Assembly (NCBI RefSeq): GCF_022844385.1
Contig: NZ_JALHLX010000002.1
Span: 23,183 to 87,182, forward strand
Direction of reading: 5' to 3'
Length of the DNA stretch: 64,000 bases
DNA from: Hydrogenophaga sp.
Lineage (GTDB): Bacteria > Pseudomonadota > Gammaproteobacteria > Burkholderiales > Burkholderiaceae_C
Part shown: piece after piece, positions 47,054-57,404 of the stretch
Layout: each line of letters starts with the position of its first letter
How positions within the stretch are numbered: position 1 is the stretch's first letter
The notes under the pieces: model-generated
Told to the model about the DNA's origin: nothing
Seen by the model: only the letters and a program-made list of their open reading frames with translations
Database searches by the model: none
Translations under genes and position numbers: made by a program

Positions 47054-47208
47054 TGGTCTGCGTTGCTGGCTCACGAGGTCTGTGTGAGCCTTGCTGACAA
47101 GCATCAGAGTTTACCCTGAAACCACCCCCCTTTTGAGAGGCAGCGGGGCTTTTTCAACTCGAATGGAAGATGGCTCGGCATGCACAGTGCGATGGCATGC
47201 CTTTGCGG

Positions 47209-47610
47209 TCATTTCGCCGGGATCTGAGCCGGGCCGGTTGGGGCTGGCGCTGCGTCAGGTGCAGGCGCAACCGAGGGGCCAGCTCCTGGAATCTGCTGCG
47301 AGGGATCGGCGGGCTGCGCAGGCGCTGCGACACCTTCGAGCACGCTGCCCGAACTCGGCGCCTCGCGCAGGTTGCCGAAGTAGGCCAGTCCCAGCGTGCA
47401 ACCCAGGAACACAGCCGCCAACACCGCAGTGGAACGCGACATGAAGTTGGCACCGCCAGAGGCACCGAACAGGCTGGCCGAACCGGCGCCACCGCCGCCG
47501 AAGGCTGCGCCCGCATCGGCGCCCTTGCCGTGCTGCATGAGGATCAGGCCGATCATGGTCAGGGCCGAGAGGATCTGCACGGCCAGCAGGATGGTCAACA
47601 CAACATTCAT
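47209..47610 (-). CDS. secG: Preprotein translocase subunit SecG
   Basis: The 133-residue protein has two TM segments (about 3-22 and 57-78) around the conserved LILMQHGKGADAGAAFGGG loop. It continues into a Pro/Ala-rich C-terminal tail of about 45 residues, which is longer than the E. coli protein. SecG binds SecYE and aids protein export. It lies 52 bp after tpiA and before tRNA-Leu, a conserved order. The 155 bp between its stop and the tRNA hold the inverted repeat GGCATGC/GCATGCC (47177-47201) and nothing else I can name. Confidence 0.93.
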   Translation of the reverse strand: MNVVLTILLAVQILSALTMIGLILMQHGKGADAGAAFGGGGAGSASLFGASGGANFMSRSTAVLAAVFLGCTLGLAYFGNLREAPSSGSVLEGVAAPAQPADPSQQIPGAGPSVAPAPDAAPAPTGPAQIPAK

Positions 47611-47662
47611 TTTTTACTCCGGGATCACGGTTGTCGATGTGCCCTTGAAGACACGAGAAAGG

Positions 47663-48409
47663 TCAACGGGAAGAGGCCACGATTTGAAGGAAGTCGGCCG
47701 CCTTGAGCGACGCGCCGCCAATCAGGCCGCCATCGATGTCGGGCTGGGCCAGCAGGCTGGCGGCGTTCGCTGCGTTCATGCTGCCGCCATAGAGGATGTG
47801 CACACGCTCGGGGTGCTGCGTGGCGGCGGCCAGTTGGGCCCGCAGCACCGCGTGCACCTGCTGCGCTTGTTCGGGCGACGCGGTCTTGCCGGTGCCGATG
47901 GCCCAGACGGGCTCGTAGGCCACCACGATCTCGCTGGTGCAATGTGCCACCGCGTGAATGACCGCGGCCAGCTGTCGCTTGACGACAACTTCGGTCTGCC
48001 CTGCTTCACGCTCGGCCAGCGTTTCACCCACACAAACAATAGGCGTGATGCCGTGGGCCAGTGCCACCTTGGCCTTGTCGGCCACCAACGCGTCGGTCTC
48101 GCCGTGGTATTGACGTCGTTCGGAGTGGCCCACGATTGCATAGCGGCAGGCGAAGTCCTTGAGCATGGTGGCAGACACCTCACCGGTGTATGCCCCCTGC
48201 TCGTGGCTGGACAGGTCCTGCGCACCCCAGGCAATCGTGCTGCCGGTCAACAGCGACTGCAGTTGCGACAGGTAAGGCGCGGGTACACACAGCGCCATGT
48301 CGGTTGCGGCCGTCTGGCCGCCCAGGCCGTCGAGCATGGCTTTCACCAGCGCCTCGTTGGCGGCCAGCGAGCCGTTCATTTTCCAGTTGCCTGCGATCAG
48401 TGGTTTCAT
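47663..48409 (-). CDS. tpiA: Triosephosphate isomerase
   Basis: The 248-residue TIM barrel has GNWKMNGS with the catalytic lysine, IVGHSERRQ with the catalytic histidine, [14 protein letters not shown] with the catalytic glutamate, and [11 protein letters not shown] for phosphate binding. It interconverts dihydroxyacetone phosphate and glyceraldehyde 3-phosphate. It sits 13 bp downstream of the quinone oxidoreductase gene and is followed by secG. Confidence 0.98.
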   Translation of the reverse strand: MKPLIAGNWKMNGSLAANEALVKAMLDGLGGQTAATDMALCVPAPYLSQLQSLLTGSTIAWGAQDLSSHEQGAYTGEVSATMLKDFACRYAIVGHSERRQYHGETDALVADKAKVALAHGITPIVCVGETLAEREAGQTEVVVKRQLAAVIHAVAHCTSEIVVAYEPVWAIGTGKTASPEQAQQVHAVLRAQLAAATQHPERVHILYGGSMNAANAASLLAQPDIDGGLIGGASLKAADFLQIVASSR

Positions 48410-48422
48410 GTCTAGGGTGCCG

Positions 48423-49412
48423 TCATGCCCAGGTCAGGACGAGCTTGCCGATGTGGCGGTTGGATTCCATGAGCGTGTGCGCAGCCGCGGCTTCGCTGGC
48501 GGGAAACACCTGGTGGATCACGGGCTTGATCTGCCCCTGAACCAGCAGCGGCCAGACGCGTTCGCGCAGTGCTTGAGCAATGGCGGCCTTGAAGGCGATC
48601 GGGCGCGGGCGCAGGGTCGAGCCGGTGATGGTGAGGCGCTTGCGCAGCACCATGCCGGCATTGAACTCGGCCTTCACACCACCCTGCACCGCGATGATGA
48701 CCAGCCGGCCATCTTCGGCCAGGCAGTCGATCTCGCGCGCCACGTAAGCGCCCGCCACCATGTCGAGCACGACGTTGACGCCCTGCCCGCCCGTGAGGTC
48801 GGCCACGGCGGCCACGAAGTCCTGCGTCTTGTAGTTGATGGCGTGATCGGCACCCAGCTCAAGGCAAGCCGCGCACTTGTCGTCGCTGCCTGCCGTGGCG
48901 ATGACCCGAGCGCCCAAGGCCTTGGCCATCTGGATCGCGGTCACGCCGATGCCGCTGGTGCCGCCCTGGATCAACAGCGTTTCGCCCGCTTGCAGGCGCG
49001 CGCGGTCGAACACATTGCTCCACACGGTGAAGAAGGTCTCGGGCAGGGATGCGGCGGCGATGTCGTCCAGGCCTTCGGGCACCGGCAGGCACTGGCCCAC
49101 AGGCGCCACGCACCATTGCGCATAACCACCACCGGCCACCAGCGCACACACGCGGTCGCCCACCTTCAGGCCTGCGGCAGCCATGGCTGCTGCGTCGCCC
49201 GAGGCGATCACGCCCGCCACTTCAAGGCCGGGAATGTCGGACGCGCCGGGTGGCACGGGGTAGTTGCCGGTGCGCTGCAGCACATCGGGGCGGTTCACGC
49301 CCGACGCACTGACGCGAATCAGCACCTCGCCCGCGGCCGCCACCGGCACCGGGCGCTCACCGAGGCGCAACACCTCGGGCGCACCGAAGCTGCTGATCTC
49401 GACCGCTTGCAT
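48423..49412 (-). CDS. NAD(P)H quinone oxidoreductase-like, zinc-free MDR family
   Basis: The 329-residue protein is an MDR enzyme of the PIG3/QOR group. It starts [15 protein letters not shown], contains the nucleotide fold [21 protein letters not shown], and lacks the catalytic zinc cysteine. It should reduce quinones or enals with NADPH. Two starts compete. ATG 49412 gives the conserved N-terminus and lies 11 bp after pnp; GTG 49427 overlaps the pnp stop as GTGA, the usual coupling pattern. Neither has a clear ribosome site. Confidence 0.86.
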   Translation of the reverse strand: MQAVEISSFGAPEVLRLGERPVPVAAAGEVLIRVSASGVNRPDVLQRTGNYPVPPGASDIPGLEVAGVIASGDAAAMAAAGLKVGDRVCALVAGGGYAQWCVAPVGQCLPVPEGLDDIAAASLPETFFTVWSNVFDRARLQAGETLLIQGGTSGIGVTAIQMAKALGARVIATAGSDDKCAACLELGADHAINYKTQDFVAAVADLTGGQGVNVVLDMVAGAYVAREIDCLAEDGRLVIIAVQGGVKAEFNAGMVLRKRLTITGSTLRPRPIAFKAAIAQALRERVWPLLVQGQIKPVIHQVFPASEAAAAHTLMESNRHIGKLVLTWA

Positions 49413-49423
49413 CACCGACGGGA

Positions 49424-51550
49424 TCACGACTGGGGCTGCTGCTGCGGCTCAACCGCGTTGCGATCGGCCAGCGCCTTCATCGACAGCTTGACGCGGCCTT
49501 TTTCGTCGGTCTCGAGCACCTTCACGCGAACGATCTGGCCTTCGGTCAAATAGTCGGTGACGCGCTCGACACGCTCGTGCGCGATCTGGCTGATGTGCAG
49601 CAGGCCGTCCTTGCCAGGCAGCAGGTTGATCAGGGCACCGAAGTCGAGGATCTTGGTGACAGGGCCTTCGTAGACCTTGCCCACTTCCACTTCCGCCGTG
49701 ATCTGCTCGATGCGGCGCTTGGCTTCGTCGGCCTTGGCCGAGTCGGTCGAAGCGATGGTGATGGTGCCGTCTTCGTCGATGTTGATCTGCGTGCCGGTCT
49801 CTTCGGTCAGTGCACGAATGACGGCGCCGCCCTTGCCGATCACGTCGCGGATCTTCTCGGGGTTGATCTTCATGGTGAAGAGCTTGGGCGCGAAGTTGGA
49901 GACTTCGGTCTTGGCTTCGCCCATGGCTTCCTGCATCTTGCCCAGGATGTGCATGCGGGCTTCCTTGGCCTGGGCCAGTGCGACCTGCATGATCTCCTTG
50001 GTGATGCCCTGGATCTTGATGTCCATCTGCAGCGCCGAGATGCCGTTGGTGGTGCCGGCGACCTTGAAGTCCATGTCGCCCAGGTGATCTTCGTCACCCA
50101 GGATGTCGGTCAGCACCGCGAAGCGGTTGCCGTCCTTGATCAGACCCATGGCGATGCCGGCCACGTGGGCTTTCATCGGAACGCCGGCGTCCATCAGCGC
50201 CAGGCAGCCGCCACAGACCGAAGCCATCGACGAAGAGCCGTTGGACTCGGTGATTTCCGAAACCACACGCATGGTGTAGGGGAAGTCTTCCTTGCTCGGC
50301 AGCGCGGCGATCAACGCGCGCTTGGCCAGGCGGCCGTGGCCGATTTCGCGGCGCTTCGGGGTGCCGAAACGGCCGGCTTCGCCGGTGGCGAAGGGAGGCA
50401 TGTTGTAGTGCAGCATGAAGCGGTCTTCGAACTCGCCGGCCAGCGCGTCGATGCGCTGTGCGTCGCGGTCGGTGCCCAGGGTGGCCACGACCAGCGCCTG
50501 CGTTTCACCGCGGGTGAACAGGGCCGAGCCGTGGGTGCGGGGCAGCACGCCGTTGCGGATTTCGATGGCGCGCACGGTGCGGGTGTCGCGGCCGTCGATG
50601 CGGGGCTCGCCGGCCAGGATCTGGCCACGCACGATCTTCGCTTCGATCTCGAACAGCAGGGCTTCGATGGCCACGCTGTCGAAGGCCACGCCTTCGGCTT
50701 TGAGAGCGGCGAACACGTCGGCATAGGCCGAGCGGCAAGCCTGGGTGCGGGCCTGCTTGTTGCGGATCTGGTAAGCGGCTTCGAGCTTGGCCTTGGCCAG
50801 GCCGTCGATCTTGGCGATCAGTGGCTCGTCCTTGGCAGGCGCTTGCCAGTCCCAGGCCGGCTTGCCGGCGTCACGCACCAGGTCGTTGATGGCGGCAATG
50901 GCGATGTTGCCCTGCTCATGGCCGAACACCACGGCGCCCAGCATGATCTCTTCGGACAGCTGGTCGGCTTCGGATTCCACCATCAGCACGGCGGATTCGG
51001 TGCCGGCGACCACGAGGTCCAGCTGGCTGTCCTTCAACTGGGTCTGGCCCGGGTTGAGCACGTACTGGCCATTGACGTAACCCACGCGGGCAGCGCCGAT
51101 GGGGCCGTTGAACGGGATGCCGCTGACCGACAGGGCGGCCGAGGTGGCGATCATGGCGGCGATGTCGGCCTGCACTTCGGGGTTCAGGCTCACCACGTGC
51201 ACGATCACCTGGACTTCGTTGTAGAAGCCTTCGGGGAACAGGGGACGGATCGGGCGGTCGATCAGGCGGCAGGTCAGGGTTTCGAGTTCGCTCGGGCGGC
51301 CTTCGCGCTTGAAGAAGCTGCCGGGGATCTTGCCGGCGGCGTACGACTTCTCGGTGTAGTCCACGGTCAGCGGGAAGAAATCCTGGCCGGCCTTGGCTTC
51401 GGTCTTGGCGACCACGGTGGCGAGCACCACGGTGTCGTCGATGTTGACCAGCACGGCGCCGGTGGCCTGGCGCGCGATTTCGCCGGTTTCCATGGTGACC
51501 GTGTGGGGGCCCCACTGGAAGGTCTTGGTGACTTTGTTGAACATGGTCAT
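49424..51550 (-). CDS. pnp: Polynucleotide phosphorylase
   Basis: The 708-residue enzyme has two RNase PH domains ([21 protein letters not shown] in the first; [13 protein letters not shown] in the second), a helical linker, a KH domain with [18 protein letters not shown] and a C-terminal S1 domain. It degrades RNA 3'-5' with phosphate and takes part in the degradosome. AGGAGAT seven bases before ATG 51550 fixes the start. It follows rpsO, the conserved order. Confidence 0.98.
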   Translation of the reverse strand: MTMFNKVTKTFQWGPHTVTMETGEIARQATGAVLVNIDDTVVLATVVAKTEAKAGQDFFPLTVDYTEKSYAAGKIPGSFFKREGRPSELETLTCRLIDRPIRPLFPEGFYNEVQVIVHVVSLNPEVQADIAAMIATSAALSVSGIPFNGPIGAARVGYVNGQYVLNPGQTQLKDSQLDLVVAGTESAVLMVESEADQLSEEIMLGAVVFGHEQGNIAIAAINDLVRDAGKPAWDWQAPAKDEPLIAKIDGLAKAKLEAAYQIRNKQARTQACRSAYADVFAALKAEGVAFDSVAIEALLFEIEAKIVRGQILAGEPRIDGRDTRTVRAIEIRNGVLPRTHGSALFTRGETQALVVATLGTDRDAQRIDALAGEFEDRFMLHYNMPPFATGEAGRFGTPKRREIGHGRLAKRALIAALPSKEDFPYTMRVVSEITESNGSSSMASVCGGCLALMDAGVPMKAHVAGIAMGLIKDGNRFAVLTDILGDEDHLGDMDFKVAGTTNGISALQMDIKIQGITKEIMQVALAQAKEARMHILGKMQEAMGEAKTEVSNFAPKLFTMKINPEKIRDVIGKGGAVIRALTEETGTQINIDEDGTITIASTDSAKADEAKRRIEQITAEVEVGKVYEGPVTKILDFGALINLLPGKDGLLHISQIAHERVERVTDYLTEGQIVRVKVLETDEKGRVKLSMKALADRNAVEPQQQPQS

Positions 51551-51750
51551 GGTTTATCTCCTGGAATTTTTTCCGCCACCCGGCGGAAATCACAGCGTGC
51601 GGCAAACCCGCACAAAACCCGGAAACACAACCCAGAACACGATGCCATTCCAGATGGATTGAGTGGCTCGCCGATGGCGCTCAACCCGCTTGGAATGACA
51701 CAGCTTCGCTCTGTGATCAATGCTCCGGAATCAAAAAAGGTTCAAAAAAG

Positions 51751-51786
51751 CAAAAAACGCCCGAGCCAGCGAACCAACTCAGGCGT
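51751..51786 (-). terminator. Terminator/attenuator between rpsO and pnp
   Basis: On the minus strand ACGCCTGAG pairs with CTCGGGCGT (one T-G pair) around a 12-base loop. A run of six T and, three bases later, another T-run follow. It lies just after the rpsO stop and probably ends most rpsO transcripts with read-through into pnp. The rest of the 259-bp gap shows no other clear feature. Confidence 0.85.
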
Positions 51787-51809
51787 CTTCTGTGTCAACC
51801 CGTGCTCAA

Positions 51810-52076
51810 TTACTTGCGCAGGCCCAGTTTGGCGATCAGCGCAACGTAACGCTGGGCGTCTTTGGATTTCAGGTAGTCCAGCAGCTTGCGGCGGCGGCTC
51901 ACCATGCGCAGCAGGCCGCGACGACCGTGGTGGTCTTTGGCGTGCGTCTTGAAGTGGGGGGTCAGTTCGTTGATGCGTGCGGTCAGGATGGCGACCTGCA
52001 CTTCGGGGCTGCCGGTGTCATTGGCGGCACGGGCGTTGGCCGCGACGACTTCGGCTTTGATGGCTTGGGGAATCAT
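51810..52076 (-). CDS. rpsO: 30S ribosomal protein S15
   Basis: The 88-residue protein ends in [20 protein letters not shown] and contains [19 protein letters not shown], the S15 signature that binds 16S rRNA at the central domain. The length is exactly that of bacterial S15. It is followed by its terminator and pnp. Confidence 0.98.
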   Translation of the reverse strand: MIPQAIKAEVVAANARAANDTGSPEVQVAILTARINELTPHFKTHAKDHHGRRGLLRMVSRRRKLLDYLKSKDAQRYVALIAKLGLRK

Positions 52077-52209
52077 GGATTTTCCTTGGGGTTACATGCG
52101 TCCCGGCGCAGCCAGTCGGTCTGAGGAGTTGCTCCAAAGCCGGCCGCCGCATCGGGCGTGGGTATGCTGTCCTTTCGAACGGCAACTGCGGATTATAGGG
52201 CAGAAGGCG

Positions 52210-53433
52210 TCAAGTGCCACCACCCGGCTGGGTGGCGATCCAGCGGCGCAGGCGCGAGACGCCCTCTTCCAGCCGGTGGGTGTCGCGGCTGGCGAAGCAC
52301 CAGCGCAGCCAGCCGGCCGCTTCCGGGCTGAAGGCACTGCCCGGCGCGAGGCCAATGCCGGCCTCGCGCACCAGCCTCTTGGCCACGTCCAGACAATCGT
52401 TGTGGCCTTGCAGCGTGAAGAAGGCGTACATGCCGCCCAGCGGCTCAGCCAGCGTCACGCCGGGCACCGCGCGCAACAGCGGCACCAGCGTGTCGCGGCA
52501 GGTTTTCAGGTGGGCCACCAGGGCGGGCGTGACCTCCGCGCCACGCTGCAGCGCCACCGTGGCTCCACGCTGCACGAACACCGGTGCGCACGAGGTGTTG
52601 AACTCGATCAGCTTGCCCATGGCCGCGGTCAGCGCAGGGGGCATCACCAGCCAGCCCAGGCGCCAGCCGGTCATGAGGAAACTCTTGGAAAAGCTGTGCG
52701 CCACGATGACGCGGTCGTCAGGCTCTGCCACGTCAAGGAAGCTGCTGGCCGCGCCATTGGGCGTGTCGCCAGCGTAGTACAGCCGCTCGTAGACCTCGTC
52801 GGCCAGGATCCAGCTGCCGGTGCGTCGGCAATGCGCCAGGATGGTGGCCTGCTCGTCGCGGGTCAGCGTCCAGCCGGTGGGGTTGTTGGGCGCGTTGACG
52901 ATGAGCATTCGCGTGGCCGGCGTGATGGCCGACAGCAAGGCGTCCATGTCCAGCGCCCAGGCGCCAGCACGCGGTCCGTCAGTGAGCACGTGCAGCGGCA
53001 CGCTCTTGACGTTCGCACCCATGATCTGCGGCTGCGCCACCAGGTTGGGCCAGGCGGGCGTGACCACCACCACCTCGTCGCCCGCCTCCACCAGCGCCTG
53101 CGACGCCAGCATCAGACCGTTCACACCGCCCGAGGTGACGGCCAGCCGGTCCATCCAGTGGGCTGCACCGCGCCCGGGGTGCAGGCCATCGGTGTAGTTG
53201 GCGATCGCCTCGCGCAGTTCGGGCAGGCCGAGGTTGTGCGCGTAGAAGGTTTCGCCCGACTGCAGCGAGGCGATGGCGGCTTCGCGGATGAAACCAGGCG
53301 TGACCTCGTCGCTCTCGCCAAACCAGAACTTGAGCACGTTGTCGCGGCCCAGGCCTTCGTTGGCCACCTCGCGGATGCGGGAGGCTTCGAGGCTTTCTAC
53401 AACGGGGCGCATGAAGGGAGCGTTTTGAGACAT
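52210..53433 (-). CDS. PLP-dependent aminotransferase, class I/II
   Basis: The 407-residue fold-type I enzyme has NAPNNPTGW, ILADEVYERLYY and the PLP lysine in HSFSKSFLMTGWRLGW (Lys250). The C-terminal substrate arginine region is LRWCFA. Members include aspartate/aromatic and branched-chain amino acid transaminases, so the substrate is open. The start overlaps the stop of the ABC-type binding protein gene by one base (TGATG), which points to amino acid use as a shared theme. Confidence 0.87.
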   Translation of the reverse strand: MSQNAPFMRPVVESLEASRIREVANEGLGRDNVLKFWFGESDEVTPGFIREAAIASLQSGETFYAHNLGLPELREAIANYTDGLHPGRGAAHWMDRLAVTSGGVNGLMLASQALVEAGDEVVVVTPAWPNLVAQPQIMGANVKSVPLHVLTDGPRAGAWALDMDALLSAITPATRMLIVNAPNNPTGWTLTRDEQATILAHCRRTGSWILADEVYERLYYAGDTPNGAASSFLDVAEPDDRVIVAHSFSKSFLMTGWRLGWLVMPPALTAAMGKLIEFNTSCAPVFVQRGATVALQRGAEVTPALVAHLKTCRDTLVPLLRAVPGVTLAEPLGGMYAFFTLQGHNDCLDVAKRLVREAGIGLAPGSAFSPEAAGWLRWCFASRDTHRLEEGVSRLRRWIATQPGGGT

Positions 53434-54728
53434 CAGGGACGGATCATGTTGCAGCGGTGGGGCTGTTCGGCTTGTTGGGGCGCGAGGTTGCGGATGACGC
53501 GAAAGCCGTAGCCCGAGCCTTCGACGTCGAACTTCACGCCGGGCGCGCCCTGGCGGTCCATCACGGCCACCGCCAGCGGCTGCTGGAACTGGTGGTCGGC
53601 GGCTCGCATGCGGGCGGTCTGGCCGGCCAGGGTGACTTCTGCTTTCTCCAGCTGGGAGGCGATGGTGGCGGCATTGACCGGGCCGGCGGCACCCGCGCGT
53701 TCGATGGCTTGCGCCAGCGACTCAACCATGAGCTGCATGCGCATGTGCACGTAGTCGTCGGCCGGGTTGGGGAAACGCTGGCGGAACGATTGGTAGAAGG
53801 CTTCGGACTCGCGCGTGGGCACGTTGGGGAACCAATCGGCCACCGCGATCACCTTGCCGATGCCGGCCTCGCCCATGGCGGCCGGGGCACCCAGGGCGTT
53901 GCCATAGAAGGTGTAGAAAGTGCCGTCAAAGCCCACCTCGCGCGCAGCCTTCACCAGCAGCGTGAGGTCGTTGCCCCAGTTGCCGGTGAGCACGGCCTGC
54001 GCGCCGCTGGCCTTGATCTTGGCGGCGTAGGGCAGGAAATCTTTCACGCGGGCCATGGGGTGCAGCTCTTCCCCCACGATCCGGATGTCGGGCCGCTGGG
54101 CTGCCAGCTGGCTGCGCCCTTCGCGCAGCACGGCCTGGCCAAAGCTGTAGTCCTGGCCGATCAGGTAGATGTTCTTGAGTTGCTTGTCCTCGCGCAGCAC
54201 GCTCATGAGTGCGGTCATGCGCATGTCGGCGTGGGCGTCAAAACGAAAGTGCCAGTAGCTGCACTTCTCGTTGGTCAACGCCGGATCCACCGCCGAATAG
54301 TTGAGGAACAGCATCTGGCGCGCAGGCTCGCGCTCGTTGTGCTTGTTGATCGCCTCGATCAAGCCGCTGGCGGCAGCCGACGAGTTGCCCTGGGTGACGA
54401 TGGAGATGCCGCGGTCCACCGCCGAGCGCAGCGCCGACAAGGCCTCTTCGGTCTGGCCCTTGCTGTCGAAACGTTCGATCAGCAGCGGGCGGTTGCCGCC
54501 GGGCAGTTTCACACCGCCGCGCGCATTCACGCGCTCGGTGGCCCAGACGAGGTTGCGATACACGGCCTCGCCGGTGTTGGCGATCGGGCCGGAGAGGCCT
54601 TCGATCATGGCGATGCGGATGGGCGCAGGCGCCTGGGCGAGCACCGCCGGGGCCACGAGGGCAGCGCCCAGGGCGGCAACGAGCACGCGCCGGCGCGCGG
54701 AAATCAGGGAAGCAAGCATGTTTTTCAT
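53433..54728 (-). CDS. Branched-chain amino acid-type ABC transporter substrate-binding protein
   Basis: The 431-residue protein starts with a signal peptide (RRRVLVAALGAALVAPAVLAQA) and continues IRIAMIEGLSGPIANTGEAVYRN, the typical LivJ/Peripla_BP_6 beginning. NIYLIGQDYSFGQAV and AVLTGNWGNDLTLLVKAA follow. It binds an amino acid or aromatic acid in the periplasm. No permease or ATPase genes are beside it. It sits between tsaD (26 bp upstream) and an aminotransferase with a one-base overlap. A second in-frame ATG is at 54719. Confidence 0.86.
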   Translation of the reverse strand: MKNMLASLISARRRVLVAALGAALVAPAVLAQAPAPIRIAMIEGLSGPIANTGEAVYRNLVWATERVNARGGVKLPGGNRPLLIERFDSKGQTEEALSALRSAVDRGISIVTQGNSSAAASGLIEAINKHNEREPARQMLFLNYSAVDPALTNEKCSYWHFRFDAHADMRMTALMSVLREDKQLKNIYLIGQDYSFGQAVLREGRSQLAAQRPDIRIVGEELHPMARVKDFLPYAAKIKASGAQAVLTGNWGNDLTLLVKAAREVGFDGTFYTFYGNALGAPAAMGEAGIGKVIAVADWFPNVPTRESEAFYQSFRQRFPNPADDYVHMRMQLMVESLAQAIERAGAAGPVNAATIASQLEKAEVTLAGQTARMRAADHQFQQPLAVAVMDRQGAPGVKFDVEGSGYGFRVIRNLAPQQAEQPHRCNMIRP

Positions 54729-54754
54729 GAGAGGAATGTGTTCGGCCAAGGCCG

Positions 54755-55849
54755 TCAGGAAGCCATGGCCAGATCGGCCAGGGGCCAGCGTGGCTTCACA
54801 TCGAAGCTGTAGCCCTGGCCCTCGGCCGCATCCAGTTGAACCAGGCCGGCCTGCACCCGCATGCCACCGGCCAGCGCGATCATGGCGCCGTTGTCGGTGC
54901 ACAGGTGCAGCTCGGGGTAGTGCACGCGAACACCCGCCTTGGCGCAGGCAGCGCCCAGCTGTTCACGCAGCAACGTGTTGGCGCCCACGCCGCCCGCCAC
55001 CACGAGGCGGCGAAGGCCGCTCTGGCGCACCGCCGCCATGGACTTTTTCACCAGCACCTCGACGATGGCGGCCTGCACGCTGGCGGCCACATCGGCCTTT
55101 TGCTGCAAAGTGAGCGGGTCGGCCAGGTGCAGCGTGGCCGGGCCGTCCAGGCTGGCATGGGCCAGCCGTTTCACCTGGGTCAACACCGCCGTCTTGAGGC
55201 CGGCAAAGGAAAAGTCGAGATCGCCGCTGTGCATCAGCGGACGCGGGAATTTGAACGCCTGGGCGTCACCCTGCAACGCCAGCCGCGCCAGCGCCGGTCC
55301 GCCCGGATACCCCAGCCCGAGCAGCTTGGCCGATTTGTCGAAGGCCTCGCCGGCCGCGTCGTCGATGGTTTCCCCCAGCAAGGTGTAGCGGCCCACGCCG
55401 TCCACCCGCATCAGCTGGCTGTGGCCGCCCGAGACGAGCAAGGCCACAAACGGAAACTCGGGCGGGTCGGCGCTCAGAAAAGGCGACAACAGGTGGCCTT
55501 CCAGATGGTGCACGCCGATCACCGGCTTGCCCAGCGCAAAGCCCAGCGCACACGCCACGCCCGACCCCACCAGCAGCGCGCCGGCCAGGCCCGGGCCGCG
55601 GGTGTAGGCCACCGCGTCCACGGCCGAGAGCGGCAGGCCGGCCTGGGCCAGCACCGCGTCGGTGAGCGGCAACACGCGGCGGATGTGGTCGCGGCTGGCG
55701 AGTTCGGGCACCACGCCACCAAAGGCGCGGTGCATCTCGATCTGGCTGTGCAGCGCATCGCCCAGCAGCCTCGGTGTCTGGCCGCCGCTGGCGTCGACCA
55801 GGGCGACGCCGGTTTCGTCGCAAGACGACTCAATTCCCAAAATCAGCAT
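54755..55849 (-). CDS. tsaD: tRNA N6-adenosine threonylcarbamoyltransferase TsaD
   Basis: The 364-residue protein starts [19 protein letters not shown] and shows the metal motif [25 protein letters not shown] and [16 protein letters not shown]. Together with TsaB/E/C it adds the threonylcarbamoyl group to A37 of ANN-decoding tRNAs. It is divergent from the nasR-like gene, 67 bp between starts. Frame extension to 56188 lies over that gene and is discarded. Confidence 0.96.
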   Translation of the reverse strand: MLILGIESSCDETGVALVDASGGQTPRLLGDALHSQIEMHRAFGGVVPELASRDHIRRVLPLTDAVLAQAGLPLSAVDAVAYTRGPGLAGALLVGSGVACALGFALGKPVIGVHHLEGHLLSPFLSADPPEFPFVALLVSGGHSQLMRVDGVGRYTLLGETIDDAAGEAFDKSAKLLGLGYPGGPALARLALQGDAQAFKFPRPLMHSGDLDFSFAGLKTAVLTQVKRLAHASLDGPATLHLADPLTLQQKADVAASVQAAIVEVLVKKSMAAVRQSGLRRLVVAGGVGANTLLREQLGAACAKAGVRVHYPELHLCTDNGAMIALAGGMRVQAGLVQLDAAEGQGYSFDVKPRWPLADLAMAS

Positions 55850-55916
55850 GGTTCGAGTGTACGGGCGGCATGTTTGTTGCTCCTGCTCGCGGGATGCTTG
55901 CAACGACCACACGGAC

Positions 55917-57185
55917 ATGAAATCGGGCCTGAACTTTCTGGTGGCGGCCAAACGCTGCGAAATCGCCGAGCTGCAGCAGCTCGCGCTCACCAGCGCCCTG
56001 GTGAACGTGACGGGGCGTCTGGTGCACGGCCTGCAGCGCGAGCGGGGTCTGTCCAACCTGTTTCTTGGTTCACAAGGCGTGCAGTTCGGCGAGGTGCGCA
56101 AGCACCAAATCGCCGAGTGCCGGCAGATCGAGGCCGAACTGCGCGCCTGCTTTGACGAGCTGGACACCGAGTCGGCGCGGCTGGGCAACGGCGCGCGCCT
56201 GTTCAGCCGAATCGCCTATGTGCTCCACGGACTGGACGCGCTGGACGGGCTGCGCGCGCGCGTCCAGGCGCTGGAATGGACGCCGCAGCAGGCCACCGAG
56301 GCCTATGTGAGGTTGATCGCCGGTCTGCTGGCAGTGGTGTTCGAGGCCGCCGACAGCGCCAGCGACCCGGAAATCTCGCGCCTGCTGGTGGCCTTGTTCA
56401 ATTTCATGCAGGGCAAGGAGTTCGCGGGGCAAGAGCGCGCGGCCGGCTCGGCCCTGTTTGCCGCTGGCCGTGCCGTGGCCGAAGAGCAGCAGCGCCTGCT
56501 GCACCTGATCGAATCGCAAGAACGCTGCCTGGAGGTGTTTGCCGAGTTCTCGAGCCCACACGTGGTGGAGCTGTGGAACAGCACCCAGGCCAGCGCCATG
56601 CTGGCCGAGCTGGAACGTTTGCGCCGCGTGCTGTGCACGGCACCGCACGGCTCACCGCTCAATGCCCAGATGAGCCAGGCCTGGTTTGACTGCTGCAGCC
56701 GGCGCATGGACCGCATGAAGGCGGTGGAAGACCGCCTCGCGCTCGACCTGCTGCAAGCCTGCGAACAGAAAATTGCCGCCGCCAACGCCGAGCTGGACAG
56801 TTTTCACGCACTGCACACCGTGCCGGCCACCGAGGCAGACGTGTTGTCGTTCTTCCGTGCACCCGAGTCGCAAGGCGCGGCGGCGTTTGGCACCAACACC
56901 CAGGGCTACGGGCTGCACCTGGAGCGCTCGATCCTGGAGCTGGTGCAGGAACAGGCGCGGCGCCTGCAGACCATGAGCGAAGAGCTCGACACCGTGCGAG
57001 CCAGCCTCAACGAACGCAAGCTGATCGAGCGCGCCAAGGGCCTGCTGATGGCGCACCGCCACCTGAGCGAAGAAGAAGCCCACAAGACCATGCGCCAGAT
57101 GGCCATGAACCAGAACCGCCGGCTGATCGAGGTAGCCGAAGCGGTGCTGGCCATGGCCGACGTGCTGCCCGAGCGGCCGCGCTGA
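55917..57185 (+). CDS. nasR: NasR-like nitrate-responsive antiterminator (NIT + ANTAR domains)
   Basis: The 422-residue protein has an N-terminal all-helical NIT sensor (about 30-290; e.g. [21 protein letters not shown], the arginine-rich region that binds nitrate/nitrite). A short linker follows, then an ANTAR domain at about 366-415 ([24 protein letters not shown]). ANTAR domains bind RNA with two hexaloop hairpins and prevent termination. The leader of the downstream nrtA gene can form exactly such hairpins. So this protein should allow nitrate-dependent expression of nrt-nir-nas genes. It replaces the two-protein NasS-NasT system used by other proteobacteria. Confidence 0.9.
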   Translation: MKSGLNFLVAAKRCEIAELQQLALTSALVNVTGRLVHGLQRERGLSNLFLGSQGVQFGEVRKHQIAECRQIEAELRACFDELDTESARLGNGARLFSRIAYVLHGLDALDGLRARVQALEWTPQQATEAYVRLIAGLLAVVFEAADSASDPEISRLLVALFNFMQGKEFAGQERAAGSALFAAGRAVAEEQQRLLHLIESQERCLEVFAEFSSPHVVELWNSTQASAMLAELERLRRVLCTAPHGSPLNAQMSQAWFDCCSRRMDRMKAVEDRLALDLLQACEQKIAAANAELDSFHALHTVPATEADVLSFFRAPESQGAAAFGTNTQGYGLHLERSILELVQEQARRLQTMSEELDTVRASLNERKLIERAKGLLMAHRHLSEEEAHKTMRQMAMNQNRRLIEVAEAVLAMADVLPERPR

Positions 57186-57204
57186 GGTTGCACTTTGTTG
57201 CGGC

Positions 57205-57220
57205 GCACCAATACCGGTGC
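57205..57220. promoter_or_regulatory. NtrC-type enhancer site
   Basis: GCACC (57205-57209), six bases, then GGTGC (57216-57220) matches the NtrC dyad TGCACC-N5-GGTGCA in sequence and spacing. A second half-conserved copy, GCACC at 57234-57238, follows 24 bp later. The site is about 175 bp upstream of the sigma-54 start, a normal enhancer distance. Confidence 0.7.
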
Positions 57221-57367
57221 CAAGAACCGTTGCGCACCAGCTTGATGCCCCGAAAACGACCACGGCCACAAGCAGACCTCACGGTACAAAAGCCGGGACA
57301 ACAGAAAATCCCCTGTAAATCAAGGGCTTTCCGAAAAAACCCGCCATCCTTCGACTCCAGTTTGACG

Positions 57368-57384
57368 CTGGCACACAACCTGCT
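57368..57384 (+). promoter_or_regulatory. Sigma-54 (-24/-12) promoter of the nrt-nir-nas operon
   Basis: CTGGCACACAACCTGCT has GG at 57370-57371 and GC at 57382-57383, exactly 10 bp apart, with TGGCAC as the full -24 element. Transcription should start near 57395, leaving a leader of about 150 bases before nrtA. The promoter fits with the NtrC-like site upstream and means control by nitrogen limitation. Confidence 0.75.
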
Positions 57385-57404
57385 TTGAACAAGACAAAGG
57401 AAAT

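Noticed and set aside
47177-47201. GGCATGC/GCATGCC inverted repeat between secG and tRNA-Leu, considered as secG terminator
   Set aside because: It has only a 7-bp stem with an 11-base loop and no T-run on the minus strand side.
54902-56188. Extension of tsaD to 477 codons
   Set aside because: The extension runs over the divergent nasR-like gene. The conserved TsaD start [12 protein letters not shown] is at 55849.
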